A DNA stretch of 64,000 bases from Marchantia polymorpha subsp. ruderalis. Its lineage: Eukaryota > Streptophyta > Marchantiopsida > Marchantiales > Marchantiaceae. The notes under the pieces were generated by a model. That model was not told the origin of the DNA. It ran no database searches and saw nothing but the letters and a program-made list of their open reading frames with translations. Positions 39,407 to 51,528 of the stretch are shown one piece after another. How positions within the stretch are numbered: the first letter of the stretch is position 1; every line of letters begins with the position of its first letter. The translations under genes and the position numbers were made by a program. The stretch covers positions 6,163,501 through 6,227,500 of the forward strand of contig AP031355.1 of assembly GCA_037833965.1 (NCBI GenBank), given 5' to 3'.

Positions 39407-41236
39407 ATGCGGACAGATGTTCCGTTCGCGCACAGGCAAACCTCCGCGGACGGACGAGCCTCCGCGGATCGGCGAACACAAGTGGACGTGGATCTACGCT
39501 TACGCGTGGGAAGGAGCAGTCCGCCTGTGCACAGGCGCTCGCCTGTGCACAGGTCACCTGTGCACAGAACACCTCCGCACGTGCCGCCTGTGCACAGGCA
39601 AGAATCACCCCCGTTCCAACGTAGGAAGGGGAAGGAGCCGGCGGAAGAACCGCCTACGAGACACCGGCCCTCGGGGCCAGACCCTCCGGCGCACCACGCG
39701 CCGCAATTCGCGCCTTCGGCGCCAGGGCCTTCGAGCAGAGGAGATACGAGTAGAGAGCGTGCGGAGGCCGCACCATCGGCGGGAAGTACGCCGATAGATG
39801 CGCCTTCGGCGGTAGGGCCTATAGGCCAAGGAACATCGGGCGTGCGGCCCCCGGCCATGTCGCCTTCGGCGATAGACGTCCGCGGCGCTACGCCTGCGGC
39901 GGACAAGGCGCCGGCAAACGCGCCTGCGCACGGGCCGGGCACAGCCCCCACGGACCGATCGAGGGAGCAGCAGACGGAGGAGCGGAGTGACTGTCCGCGG
40001 GATGACATCTCGATGCGCGATGCGCAATCCAACCCCGCGCAGCCACCCTCCGCTCGATCGCCTTCGGCGACGGACGACGGCGACAGAGAGAATGCGGTGG
40101 GCAATCAACCAGCGAGCGACGGGGATGCCGCTCGGATACATTCGCCTTCCGCCTTAGACATTTTGGCGACGAGCAGCGAGGCTGCAGCCGTGCCTTCGCA
40201 GGCAGCACACGTCGAGGACGTGCAGCCCCACTCGGGGCAGTCGCCGACGCAATCAATGGCGACTGAAATTCTCCACTCGGATGATGACGACGGAGGCTCC
40301 ACGGAAGAAATGTCAGGAGCAGAAGACACCGAGGAGGAGGAGGAGGAAATTGTTGGAGCGCCGGCGGCGGCGCTCTCTGAGCAGGTGATTCCGTTGCTGC
40401 GGTACTTGGATCGCAAGGTCGATAAATACGCCGACCCACTCCAGCCGGGATCTTACATCGAGTTAGTGCGCAGGCGGACTCGCACTAAAGTCCACACCAG
40501 CAAGCTATTAGCTAGAGTGGACCAGGAGTTGAGGGACTTGAAGGAGAAGCATGAGTGCTTGTGGGGACAGTACAAGCTTAATCAGAAATTCTACAAGCAC
40601 TCCGAGAAGATGAAGGATGAGAAACTGGGCGAGCTCACCAAGGAGCAGGTGAAGGTCAAGGAAGCACTCAACTCTGAGCAGGCCGAGAATCGGATTTTGT
40701 CAGAGGAGCTCGTGCGACAGACGCGGTTGTTGGAACAATGTCAGCTCGCACGGCAGGCGGATGAAGAATTAATCCGCAGTCTGCAGTCAGAGTGTGGCGA
40801 ATTGAGGGCGCAACGTGCTGAAGCCGAATCGCAATTAGTGACCATTGAAGAGGATCGCAGGAAGGAGGCGGATCGCACGAAGGTGGAGACGGCGAGGCGA
40901 GTCGCCCACTGTCTCAAGGGCTACGCCCACTGGGAAGTGAAGGCGCAGGAGAAACTCACACTGCGTGAGTTTGAATTGCGCGCAGCCGGGTTGTTGTCAG
41001 GCGACAGTAGGAGTCGGCGGAAGGTAGCGAAGAAGCTCGAGGCCTTTCTGTCGAAGGCACAGGATACCATGTCCGCCCTCGAGGGGGAGGTGTCCGCGGC
41101 GTTGCAGCGGTTGGGACTGCGTAGTCGAGCGGAAGAGTGGCAGGGTAGGGAGCTAGTGCGCGGCAGTCGGCCGCGCAGGAGACGTAGTACAGGTTCCGCG
41201 GAGTGTAGTGTAGCGTGGTTCCGTGCAGGCGTGTAG
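39407..41236 (+). pseudogene. U3-encoded family-A protein, partial copy (A4)
   Basis: Open for 609 residues, covering the linker and the C-terminal coiled coil but not the N-terminal domain. The linker holds PVHR repeats encoded by GCCTGTGCACAGG palindromes (39523-39598), a Glu/Asp-rich patch (about 40260-40350), then a heptad-like coiled coil of about 280 residues (40380-41140) and an Arg/Ser tail. It shows the C-terminal half can stay open and is useful as the reference for this part. Confidence 0.75.
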
Positions 41237-41272
41237 CGTAGCGCAGTATAGTGTTAGTTAGGATTTAGAAGG

Positions 41273-41301
41273 TATAAAATAGCTCCAGGCGTTTTGCCTG
41301 G
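41273..41301 (+). promoter_or_regulatory. Family-A LTR TATA box and dyad (A4)
   Basis: TATAAAAT at 41273-41280, then CCAGGC-GTTTT-GCCTGG at 41285-41301, 37 bp after the reading-frame stop. Confidence 0.7.
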
Positions 41302-42245
41302 GGTTCTTTCCCAAACTCAAAAGTATAGATCAGGAACCCATTTCCTTTGCGTGTTTGTGTCCTTGAGTTCTGTCACCACGCAGGAGGAGTTACAACTTAG
41401 CATTCCGCATTTTGTAGCTGAAGGCCTTCGGCCGAATGTTCAGAGCTAGTACATTGGTTAGAGACTTGAGTAGTTCGGATCTGCACCTGCGGGTGACTGC
41501 CGATGCTCAGAGCCAGTGACTAGTTAGATACTTGAACAGTTTCGCCCCTACACCTTCGAGTGTTTCTTTCTGATTGTACTCCTTGGGATTTTTCCCCTGA
41601 ATGCCAAAGTGAAGTTTTGCTACTTCGTGTAAGCCTTGGTTGTAAATTCAGGTTACGCTGCAGCAGGTGCCTTGAGGGTAACCACTGTAGTATTTCTGGG
41701 AATGACAAGTGCCTGAGAATTCAAACTCTTCAATAGACTGTTGTTGTGTTACTGGAATGTTTCACAGTGAGTCCTTCAGTGCGGACCTGTGTTCTCTGCG
41801 CGTTTTGTGAGTTGAGAGTGTTGTTCACCGCGTATGAGTGACTTCGATCCGAAGTAGGCAGTCCAAACCGGGTTTCCTACACTAGCAGCAAGCTAGTGGA
41901 AGCGTTGTAAAAGCCGGAGTTGGAAGTCACTACCCGCAGCTTCGCTGAGTGTACTCTTGAGAGACTTCCCCCCTGAAATCTTGAGTAGAGGTCCTAACGG
42001 ATCTCTGGGTTGTGCTTCTGTAGTTTCAGGTGTGTGTGTGTGTGTGTTACGCTGCACTATGCGACCTCCAAGTGCGCTCCGAGTGGACACTTGCAGTATT
42101 TCTGGGAGTGACAGTTGCCTGAGAATTCAAACTCCTCAATAGTCTGTTAAAACGTGACACTTTGTACCCTGTGTGTTCCTCTGTCCCTGTGGGTTCGACC
42201 TTTCTACCACTATATTGCAGTTTTAGCCTTTAGTGGGTTATTACA

Positions 42246-44495
42246 AGTAGTCTTCCGGTGCTTGATGTGGAAATACCGTGTCAGATCTTCGATGATCTGA
42301 TTCAGAAAATGCGTGCCCCGGTCGCTGACTAGCTCTAAGGGACATCCGTAGCGTGTGATGATCGACTCAAACAAGAATGCTGCCACTGTGGCAGCATCAT
42401 CCCTTCTGGTGGCTCTGGCCTCTACCATTTTGGTGGCGTAGTCCGTTGCTACCAGAATGTAGCGCCTTCGTGTACTTCTAGTCACTGGTTGTATCGGCCC
42501 TACAAAGTCAATACCCCACTTTTCGAAAGGTGCTAGAGGCATGATGGGAGTCAGGGGCCAGCGTGTTGTAGGCGTCGGTCTCCCCGTCCTCTGGCAACTG
42601 TCGCACTTGCGGATGTAATCGAGAACATCCTTAAACATGGTCGGCCACCAATATCCCGCATTTAGGATCTTTGTGACCGTGTTCCTGGTGGCATAGTGTC
42701 CACCCGCCTCCTCTGTATGCATCGCACTCACTATTCTTGGTACCTCTGATTCCTCCAGGCATCTGCATAAGCGCTCATCTGCCATCTTCTTGAACAAAAC
42801 CCCCTGCTGGAGTTGGTACGGACCTGCCTTATGAATAAAGACAGTTCGCTGTTCCAAATCCATGCCTTCGGGACACTGGAGGGTTAGCAGATATCGATAC
42901 AGGTCGGCATAGCGGGACTCATGTCCTACAGACAACTGAAATAACTCTTCATCTGGAAAATCGTCCACCAATTCCTCCTCTGTCGGCTGTGTCCATAATC
43001 GGGACAAGTAATCCGCATTTTCGTGGTGCACCCCTTTCCTGGTCTGGACTGTGTAGGTGAACTCTTGTAGTAACAACACCCACCTGGCGATCCGACCGGA
43101 TAGGTCGGCTTTCTTGACTAGGTGTTGCAATGCGTAGTGGTCCACATGGAACACAAACTCGTAGCAGATTAGGTAGTGACGGAACTTTTTACAGGAGTAC
43201 ACCATCCCCAACGCTTCTCTCTCCGTCGTGGTGTACTTCCGCTCTGCTAGAGACAGCTGTCGGCTCGCGAAGTAGATCGGGTAGTCCTTTTTGTTGTCAT
43301 CCTTTTGACCCAGTACTACACCGATGGCGAATGCCGAGGTGTCAACGTAAACATGGAATGGTCGGTTCCAGTCTGGGCTTCTTAGTACGGGAGCAGTCGT
43401 GAGTTTCGCTTTAAGAGTCTCAAATGCTGACTGCTGGTTCGCACCCCAAGCATAAGGCTCGTCCTTCTTCAACAACTTGGTCAGGTCCGCCGCCAGTATT
43501 GCATACAAGTGTATGAATCTTCGGTAGTAGCCCACATGACCCAGGAATGCTCGCAGCTCTCTTAGATTCGTGGGTGGCTCAAGCTTGAGTATAACCTTGA
43601 CCTTCTCGACGTCCACCGCAATGCCGTCTGCCGAGACCCGATGACCCAACAAGATCCCACTAGTCATGAAGAAAAAGCACTTCTCGGGATGCAGTGATAA
43701 ACTGCTCTCTCTACATTTATCGAAGGTCTGCTTCAAGTGACTTAGGTGTTCAGACCGCTTCCCAAAGACACAGAAGTCATCTATGAATATTTCCAGGAAC
43801 TTCCTCAGTTGTTCCTGAAAGATATTGGTCATCATCCGTTGAAAGGTGGCAGGTGCGTTGCACAGACCGAAGGGCATCTTGTGGTATGCGTAAGTTCCCC
43901 AGTCGGTTGTGAACGTAGTTTTATCCTTGTCCTGTTCACGGATAGACACCTGATTGTAACCTGAGAACCCATCCAGGAAGCTATAACATTCATGTCCGGC
44001 AACATGGTCTAGAATGGCATCCGTGAATGGTAACGGGTGATGATCCTTGCGTGTTGCTGCATTCAACTTCCGGAAATCCTGACACACTCGTATCTTACCC
44101 GTCAACTTCTTGGGTACGATAACAATCGGTGACACCCACTCACTGCTGAGCACAGGGTAAATAATACCAGCGCTCAAGTACTTATCTATCTCCTCTTTAA
44201 CTAGCAAGGAGTATTTTGGGTTGAGGCGATACTGGCGCTGTCGTATGGGTACTGAGTCGTCCAGTAAATCGATACGGTGTTCCCCATACCGTGCAGGTAT
44301 CCCCTTCATGTCTTCGATCTTCCAGGCGAAGACGTCGACATAATGGCTAAGGAATGCCTGTACTTTCCTTAGCTCGTCTCCTCTCACTGCGCTTGATACC
44401 TTCAAGCACTTGCCGGGACTGAGTTGTACTTCGTGACAGTCACTAGGGTCGACAATGCCCTCGGTGTGACTCGTCTCACTCCTTCCCAGTCCCAC
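42246..44495 (-). mobile_element. A3 pol: reverse transcriptase, RNase H, integrase
   Basis: An open frame of about 750 residues encodes the replication enzymes. Reverse transcriptase: IRVCQDFRKLN near residue 135, MPFGLCNAPATFQRMM near 210, catalytic FIDDF near 237. RNase H: about 380-500, with YVDTSAFAIGVVLGQ. Integrase: HHCC zinc region with CDSCQRTGRP near 640, core motifs DFVGPI near 663 and SDRGTHF near 725. The wording of the RT (AGIIYPV, FLDGFSGYNQV) is typical of the Athila/Tat branch. The frame is cut by the A4 insertion before the end of integrase. Confidence 0.9.
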
Positions 44496-44504
44496 AGTTA
44501 ATTG

Positions 44505-47336
44505 CTATTCGTCTTCCGGCTGAATAGCTTCCGGCTCTTCTTCTTCTCCCACCGAACAGCAGGCAACGAATCCCACGAAATAATCGGATTCGGTACCACT
44601 GGAATCCGATCGCGCGGTCGACTCACTGTCCTCGCCCGATGTGTAACCTGCACTTGTCGATGGGGTCTCTCCTTCGTGCCTGACCCTATTCCAGGGCACC
44701 GTAATGGTTTTGGTCGGTTCCGAAGGATGGGGAAACTTAAGGCGATGTCTTCGCCAATCACATCTGACTTGTGCACCATATAGCCATGGTCGCCCGAGCA
44801 GGACGTCATAGCCCTGCTTCATCATCGGTTGAAGGATGATATACGTCAACCGAAAGTCCGCACCCCCGATGATTGTCTTGACATTGCGCAGCATACCTGC
44901 AGGCATTCTCCGCGTCTGATCCGCTAATCTCAACACACGCTTCGAGGGTTCGTATTGACTGAACCCCAAGGCTCTCGCTGTATCCTCCGTCATTATGTTG
45001 ACTCCTGATCCAGAGTCGATTGGCACTCTGCGTACACAACATCCTGCTATTTCCACATCGATCTCTGGTGGTCCTTGGTCTTCGCTCTCCACTTGATATA
45101 CTTGAGAGGATGTGGATGCGCGCGGCTTCCGCGGATGCCGTAGCGAAAGCATCAACATTCTCCGATACGTCTTATTGTCCTCCAAGAGCTGCTTGAATGT
45201 GATGTTCACTTTTCGACTCCCGAGATCTTCGACCAAGTCATAGTGGACGCGTTGGGTTGTCGGGGTCGGCGACGCTCTGCGAGGTTCCACGGTGGCTGCC
45301 AACTTCGCCCCAAGGGAGGATGTCAAGTCTGGCCGCGGTGGGTCCTTGTGAGTGCGGATCGCTTCCTTCAACAGGTTGGCTACCTCGTTGCGGATATCCG
45401 GAGCATAGTCCCGTTTCAGTAGGCGCACTGGCTCGTCCTCGACTGCTGTCTGGGGGCGCACTGCTGGTGCCTCTCGCGTAGCCGAAGATTTCCGAGCAGG
45501 TCGCAAGTCGGACTTGCTGGATGTCTTCTCCTTCCCTTTTCCTGTCCGGTCGTCGGTTCTCCGTTCGTGCTTGCGAGTGTCACGCTCTTGCTCCTTCGAT
45601 TTCTTGGAACTACGAGTTTCGACCCGTGCGCACATAACCTCTTCAGCCGGCCATTCTTCGTCTTCGTCATCCCCATCTGAACCTACTTCGACCTGGTTAA
45701 CTTGGACGTCCTCCTTGGCAGGAGTGTTCACAAATCGTACCGCTGGCCGAGGGACTGGTGGCTGATCACACTCTGGCGCAGTATGCCCGATCTTCTTGCA
45801 ATTACTACATGTCGGAGCATAATCGTTTCGCCTTTTTGGATGGGGACACTGCGGTGAGAAGTGCCCAACTTCCCCGCAATTATAACAAGCTCGCGGTGGC
45901 GGTGGGTCAAACGTCCCTGGAGGTGCTCTCCGCCTCACGGGTACTGTAGTGGCCCGATCCACCGGAATATATCGTGGGACTTGCATTGCTGAAACTGCAG
46001 GAGGGGTAGGAACCGACTGGACAGCGTAGGCTGTCTCTTCGCTAGCCTCTCCATAGTACTGAGGGTGCTCTCCATAGTACGGTTGTGCCCACTCTACTGC
46101 GTTGACTGGATATGACGGACGGGTGGTAAGGCACTCGGTGTTTGCATGCCCCACCGCCCCGCACGTAGTACACCATAAGTTCGCTCGCACTCTCCCGGGT
46201 GATTTTCGGCGATCATGCCCGCCTACCACTTGAACCTTGAGATCGGCGAAGTCCTTCACAAGGGTCTCCATCTTCGAAGCTATATCTCCCGGCGCTCTGT
46301 CCGTAGTCACTCGTCGGGTGCCCTTTTTCTTCGCTGACCCATGCTTCTTCCTCTTCTTCTCCTCCTCCGACGATGAGGTTTCCTCTTCTTCGGATGAGGA
46401 ACGGTTCTCGTCCGAAGACGATTCCTCCGATGACGGAGTTGTACCTCTACGTCGTCTTCGCCCTCCCTTCGGTTTTCGCTCCTTCGACTCCCGTCTCTCT
46501 CTCCCTCTTCGGTTGAGAGTGGAAGTTTCGAAGGCTTCTGCCGATGCAATCACATCCTCAATGGTGTCGCACTTGCTGCGTCGGCAAAAAGTCTCCATCT
46601 CCCGAGTTAAACCGGTCACGTACCAATCCACAGCTTGTTGTACCGAGAAAGGGGACCCTGGTCCTGTTTTCGGTATTCTGTCGAGGAGGTCCAGAAATCT
46701 CTCAGTGTAGTCACGCAGACTCTCCTTCTTCTCTCGCTGCAAATTACGTAACTTTGTCAAAACCCGGCTGTCGTAGCCGAGCTCGCGGAAGCGGCGAAGG
46801 AACTTCTCCTTCAGCTGGGCCCATGTTGTCAACCCAGTCGGATCGATGCTCTCGTGATTGTACCAACTCCTCGCTTTCTTCCGCAGAAGGCTTGGAAAGA
46901 TCCTTAGTCGGTCGTCGTCTGCGATCTCGCGATTGGCAATAGACACCGATTCGAACAACTTGATGTATGAATCTGCATCGTCGTCATCCCCACTCCCTTT
47001 GTACTTCGGGTAGGAATGTTTAGTAATCGGCTGAGGTAGCCGCACATTGGCTTGTCCGTCCGCCATCGGTGTGTCTGGCGACGGTTCTCGGGCGGTCGGT
47101 TCTACTTCACTAGGTGGATCCGTGCAAGGAATATCTAGTAGAACTGTAAGCACCAAGTTTGGTTCCGAGTCGCCGGGGGCAGGTTCCCCAAGGATGTCGG
47201 CCGAACTAGGCTTAGGTACTCTTTTTGGTGTTTTCTTGTTTTGACGCCGTGTCTCTTCCACGGCCTTCTCTGAATCTCGTCGGAACTTGCGGACAGCTCT
47301 AGCACTTAGGTTGCTCCCGCTAGCCCCAGTCGACAT
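44505..47336 (-). mobile_element. A3 gag and protease
   Basis: Open frame of 943 residues starting at ATG 47336, 47 bp downstream of the primer site. Capsid-like domain about 100-260; Ser/Glu acidic then Lys-rich stretch about 290-340; three CCHC zinc knuckles near residues 390, 485 and 512; Lys/Arg-rich linker; aspartic protease with active-site DSGSG near 775. The C-terminus is acidic. The pol frame follows after 10 bp, so pol is presumably made by a family-typical read-through or reinitiation route. Looks whole. Confidence 0.9.
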
Positions 47337-47382
47337 TCACCGAGCATGGTTGCTCGTAAAAACCCCGGTGTTGACGCAACTG

Positions 47383-47400
47383 TCCCCGGCAGCGGCGCCA
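47383..47400 (-). promoter_or_regulatory. Primer-binding site, tRNA-Asp type
   Basis: The minus strand reads TGGCGCCGCTGCCGGGGA, complementary to the 3' end of plant tRNA-Asp with one mismatch. This is the usual primer for Athila/Tat elements. It starts 22 nt downstream of the LTR terminus at 47423 rather than directly beside it. Confidence 0.85.
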
Positions 47401-48369
47401 AAAAGAAGTTGTCGGCTTCTTATGTAATAACCCACTAAAGGCTAAAACTGCAATATAGTGGTAGAAAGGTCGAACCCACAGGGACAGAGGAACACACAGG
47501 GTACAAAGTGTCACGTTTTAACAGACTATTGAGGAGTTTGAATTCTCAGGCAACTGTCACTCCCAGAAATACTGCAAGTGTCCACTCGGAGCGCACTCGG
47601 AGGTCGCACAGTGCAGCGTAACACACACACACACACACACCTGAAACTACAGAAACACAACCCAGAGATCCGTTAGGACCTCTACTTCAAGATTTCAGGG
47701 GGAAAGTCTCTCAAGAGCACACTCGGCAAAGCTGCGGGCAGTGACTTCCAACTCCGGCTTTTACAACACTTCCACTAGCTTGCTGCTAGTGTAGGAAACC
47801 CGGTTTGGACCGCCTACTTCGGATCGAAGTCACTCCTACGCGGTGAACAACACTCTCAACTCACAAAACGCGCAGAGAACACAGGTCCGCACTGAAGGAC
47901 TCACTGAGAAACATTCCAGTAACACAACAACAGTCTATTGAAGAGTTTGAATTCTCAGGCACTTGTCATTCCCAGAAATACTACAGGGGTTACCCTCAGG
48001 GCACCTGCTGCAGCGTAACCTGAATTTACAACCAAGGCTTACACGAAGTAGCAAAACTTCACTTTGGCATTCAGGGGAAAAATCCCAAGGGAGTACAATC
48101 AGAAGAAACACTCGAAGGTGTAGGGGCGAAACTGTTCAAGTATCTAACTAGTCACTGGCTCTGAGCATCGGCAGTCACCCGCAGGTGCAGATCCGAACTA
48201 CTCAAGTCTCTAACCAATGTACTAGCTCTGAACATTCGGCCGAAGGCCTTCAGCTACAAAATGCGGAACGCTAAGTTGTAACTCCTCATGCGTGGTGACA
48301 GAACTCAAGGACACAAACACGCAAAGGAAATGGGTTCCTGATCTATACTTCTGAGTTTGGGAAAGAACC

Positions 48370-48398
48370 CCAGGCAAAACGCCTGGAACTATTTTATA
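48370..48398 (-). promoter_or_regulatory. Family-A LTR TATA box and dyad (A3)
   Basis: TATAAAAT (48398-48391) and the stem CCAGGC / GCCTGG (48386-48370) on the minus strand. As the 5' LTR promoter this should start the A3 genomic RNA, just upstream of R/U5, the primer site and gag. Confidence 0.72.
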
Positions 48399-48444
48399 CC
48401 TTCTAAGTCCTACCTAACACTACACTGCACTACGCTACACTACA

Positions 48445-51400
48445 CTACACGCCTGCACTACGTCTCCTGCGCGGCCGACTGCCGCGCACTAACTCCCTAC
48501 CCTGCCACTCTTCCGCTCGACTGCGCAGTCCCAACCTCTGCAACGCCGCGGACACCTCCCCTTCGAGGGCGGACATGGTATCCTGTGCCTTCGACAGAAA
48601 GGCCTCGAGCTTCTTCGCTACCTTCCGCCGACTCCTATTGTCGCCTGACAACAACCCGGCTGCGCGCAATTCAAACTCACGCAGTGTGAGTTTCTCCTGC
48701 GCCTTCACTTCCCAGTGGGCGTAGCCCTTGAGACAGTGGGCGACTCGCCTCGCCGTCTCCACCTTCGTGCGATCCGCCTCCTTCCTGCGATCCTCTTCAA
48801 TTATCACTAATTGCGATTCGGCCTCGGCACGTTGCGCTCTCAACTCGCCACACTCTGACTGCAACCTGCGGATTAATTCTTCATCCGCCTGCCGTGCGAG
48901 CTGACATTGTTCCAACAACCGCGTCTGTCGCACGAGCTCCTCTGACAAAATCCGATTCTGGGCCTGCTCAGAATCGAGTGCTTTCTTGACCTTCACCTGC
49001 TCCTTGGTGAGCTCGCCCAGTTTCTCATCCTTCATCTTCTCGGTGTGCTTGTAGAACTTCTGATTAAGCTTGTACTGTCCCCACAAGCACTAATGCTTCT
49101 CCTTCAAGTCCCTCAACTCCTGGTCCACTCTAGCTAATAGCTTGCTGGTGTGGACTTTAGTGCGAGTCCGCCTGCGCACTAACTCGATGTAAGATCCCGG
49201 CTGGAGTGGGTCGGCGTATTTATCGACCTTGCGATCCAAGTACCGCAGCAACGGAATCACCTGCTCAGAGAGCGCCGCCGCCGGCGCTCCAACAATTTCC
49301 TCCTCCTCCTCCTCGGTGTCTTCTGCTCCGGACATTTCTTCCGTGGAGCCTCCGTCGTCATCATCCGAGTGGAGAATTTCAGTCGCCATTGATTGCGTCG
49401 GCGACTGCCCCGAGTGGGGCTGCACGTCCTCGACGTGTGCTGCCTGCGAAGGCACGGCTGCAGCCTCGCTGCTCGTCGCCAAAATGTCTAAGGCGGAAGG
49501 CGAATGTACCCGAGCGGCATCCCCGTCGCTCGCTTGTTGATTGCCTACCGCGTTCTCTCTGTCGCCGTCGTCCGCCGCAGAAGGCGATCGAGCAGAGGGT
49601 GACTGCGCGGGGTTGGATTGCGCATCGCGCATCGAGATTTCATCCCGCGGACAGTCACTCCGCTCCATCGTCTGCTGCTCCCTTGATCGGTCCGTGGGGG
49701 CTGTGCCCGGCCCGTGCGCAGGCGCATTTGCCGGCGCCTTGTCCGCCGCAGGCGTAGCGCCGCGGACACCTATCGCCGAAGGCGACATGGCCGGGGGCCG
49801 CACGCCCGATGTTCCTTGGCCTATAGGCCCTACCGCCGAAGGCGCATCTATCGGCGGACTTCCCGCCGATGGTGCGGCCTCCGCACGCTCTCTGCTCGTA
49901 TCTCCTCGGCTCGAAGGCCCTGGCGCCGAAGGCGCGAATTGCGGCGCGTGGTGCGCCGGAGGGTCTGGCCCCGAGGGCCGGTGTCTCGTAGGCGGTTCTT
50001 CCGCCGGCTCCTTCCCCTTCCTACGTTGGAACGGGGGTGATTCTTGCCTGTGCACAGGCGGCACGTGTGGAGGTGTCCTGTGCACAGGCGACCTGTGCAC
50101 AGGCGGGCTGCTCCTTCCCACGCGTAAGCGTAGATCCACGTCCACTTGTGTTCGCCGGTCCGCGGAGGCTCGTCCGTCCGCGGAGGTTCGCCTGTGCGCA
50201 AACGGAACATCTGTCCGCATCGCACGTGGTAACTCCGGAGGCCCTTGGCCCGTAGGCGGCCTCTCTCCCGACGAGGTTGCAGCGTGGCCCGTCGCTCCTG
50301 CGGTCGTCCGCGCTTCCTCTCGCCTCTCTGGCGACGCACTTCCTATCTCCGTCGCAATTGTCGCCGTGTCCGCACTGTCAGCTGGTAACACCAGTCTGCG
50401 TGCCTTCTGCTTCGGCCGGCTGTATGGCTCGCACAGCGGCCGCGGTCGAATGGGAGCAGAGGGTTCTTGATGCTGCTCTTCTTCAGACTCTTCTCTCCAT
50501 CGCCGCTTCCGCGGCACTCGCGCTGCAGGGGTGTGTCTCCCTTCGTCCCTCCGTCTTGATGGGGTAGAAGTCGGTGACTCCTCTGCATCAGTATCGACCT
50601 CGTTCTCCCGCACATACTTCCCGGGATGGTCGATGGACAATGGCGGAAAATGTTCAAGCTCCGCCGCTGTCAAACAATTCCGCTGTCGATAAAAATTGAT
50701 GAGGAAAGGAGAAAGATGGTTTAGAGTTCCCCCCTTCTCCTCAAACGCGTGCTGTCGCATCACCCTGTGCAGGATGCTCGCCCAGTGAATTGGAGTTCCC
50801 TCGATGACGCACTCCACAAAAGAGACCTGCCACAATGTGATGTAGCAGGCGCGGTGCGGCTGCAGTAATTGCATCAGCGCCGCGGACAAAGTCCGGCGAA
50901 ATCGATCCTTGTAATCACGGGTCCTGTACCCATTCTTGGTAGACCTCCCGGTTTTGAACAGCTCCACAAATTGCGCCTCTTCTTGCTTGGTCACCTTGAT
51001 ACTCTCACTGTCGAAAAGGAGATGCCCTGGCATGCCAGCACATCTTCCCAACGCCTGCGCCCAATCTTGGACTGTCCACCGATCAACATGCGGACGCAAT
51101 CCGCGCGAGGGTGGTCCCTGTGGCTCTAGCCACTCGCGCACCATATTCGCACAGATGTAATTCCATCCCCATAGCAAGAAATCGAGCTTTCTTGCTATTA
51201 AGCGCTCCTCGAAAGCGCGCAGCCCGTTCTGCGGCAGGCGAAGTGGCACCATCCGCAATCTGCTCGGTCTCGTCATTGCGTTCCTGGGGTTCGCTCGCCC
51301 GCTCATTCTACTTCCGCACTGCCCGCGTTTCTTTCTCTCTCGGCAAACTCTAGTCGCTCTCAATTCCAAATCACGCGCACTCACTTCTCCCTCAATCAAC

Positions 51401-51528
51401 AAGAAATCTCCTGTGCGACGACGTCGAGAGTGTTCCGCAGCCAGCAGATGGATGCGCGCAGCGCGCACAAGAGATTGGAATCGCGAATTCAAGAATGGGA
51501 CGTTCTCCGCCGCCCGGTCGAAGGTCAT
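48445..51528 (-). pseudogene. U3-encoded family-A LTR protein (A3), near-complete
   Basis: The longest copy in the window, about 1,000 residues, with about one break. N-terminal domain about 80-320: LDFLLWGWN, REWLEPQGPPSRGLRPH, RDYKDRFRRTL, GTPIHWASIL, HAFEEKGGTLNHLSPFL. A low-complexity linker with PVHR and GPS/PSA-rich segments is followed by a Glu-rich patch, then a coiled coil and a basic Ser/Arg tail. An alternative start is the Met at 51276, which matches the start of the family-B protein. No catalytic motif is recognised. A structural or nucleic-acid-binding role is inference only. Confidence 0.75.
50045..50106. repeat. CGCCTGTGCACAGGCG palindrome cluster in A3 U3 frame
   Basis: Three copies of GCCTGTGCACAGGC or variants encode part of the PVHR-type linker. 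The copy number differs between LTRs: about two in A1 (8847-8890), three or four in A4, and six or seven in A7 (63265-63395). Confidence 0.75.

Larger units (their letters stand above)
39388..42245 (+). mobile_element. Partial opposite-strand family-A LTR (A4) inside A3 pol
   Basis: A plus-strand LTR part whose exact 3' terminus GTGGGTTATTACA (42245) joins A3 integrase coding sequence. With the 3' LTR end of A3 it forms a 3.8-kb inverted structure with arms of about 0.95 kb. The simplest reading is that a second family-A element inserted into A3 pol in the opposite orientation, followed by rearrangement. Partial fossil. Confidence 0.8.

Noticed and set aside
48445-51528. U3 frame as a captured host gene
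   Set aside because: It lacks introns, is found only within LTRs here, and has no recognised host homologue; capture remains possible but unsupported.
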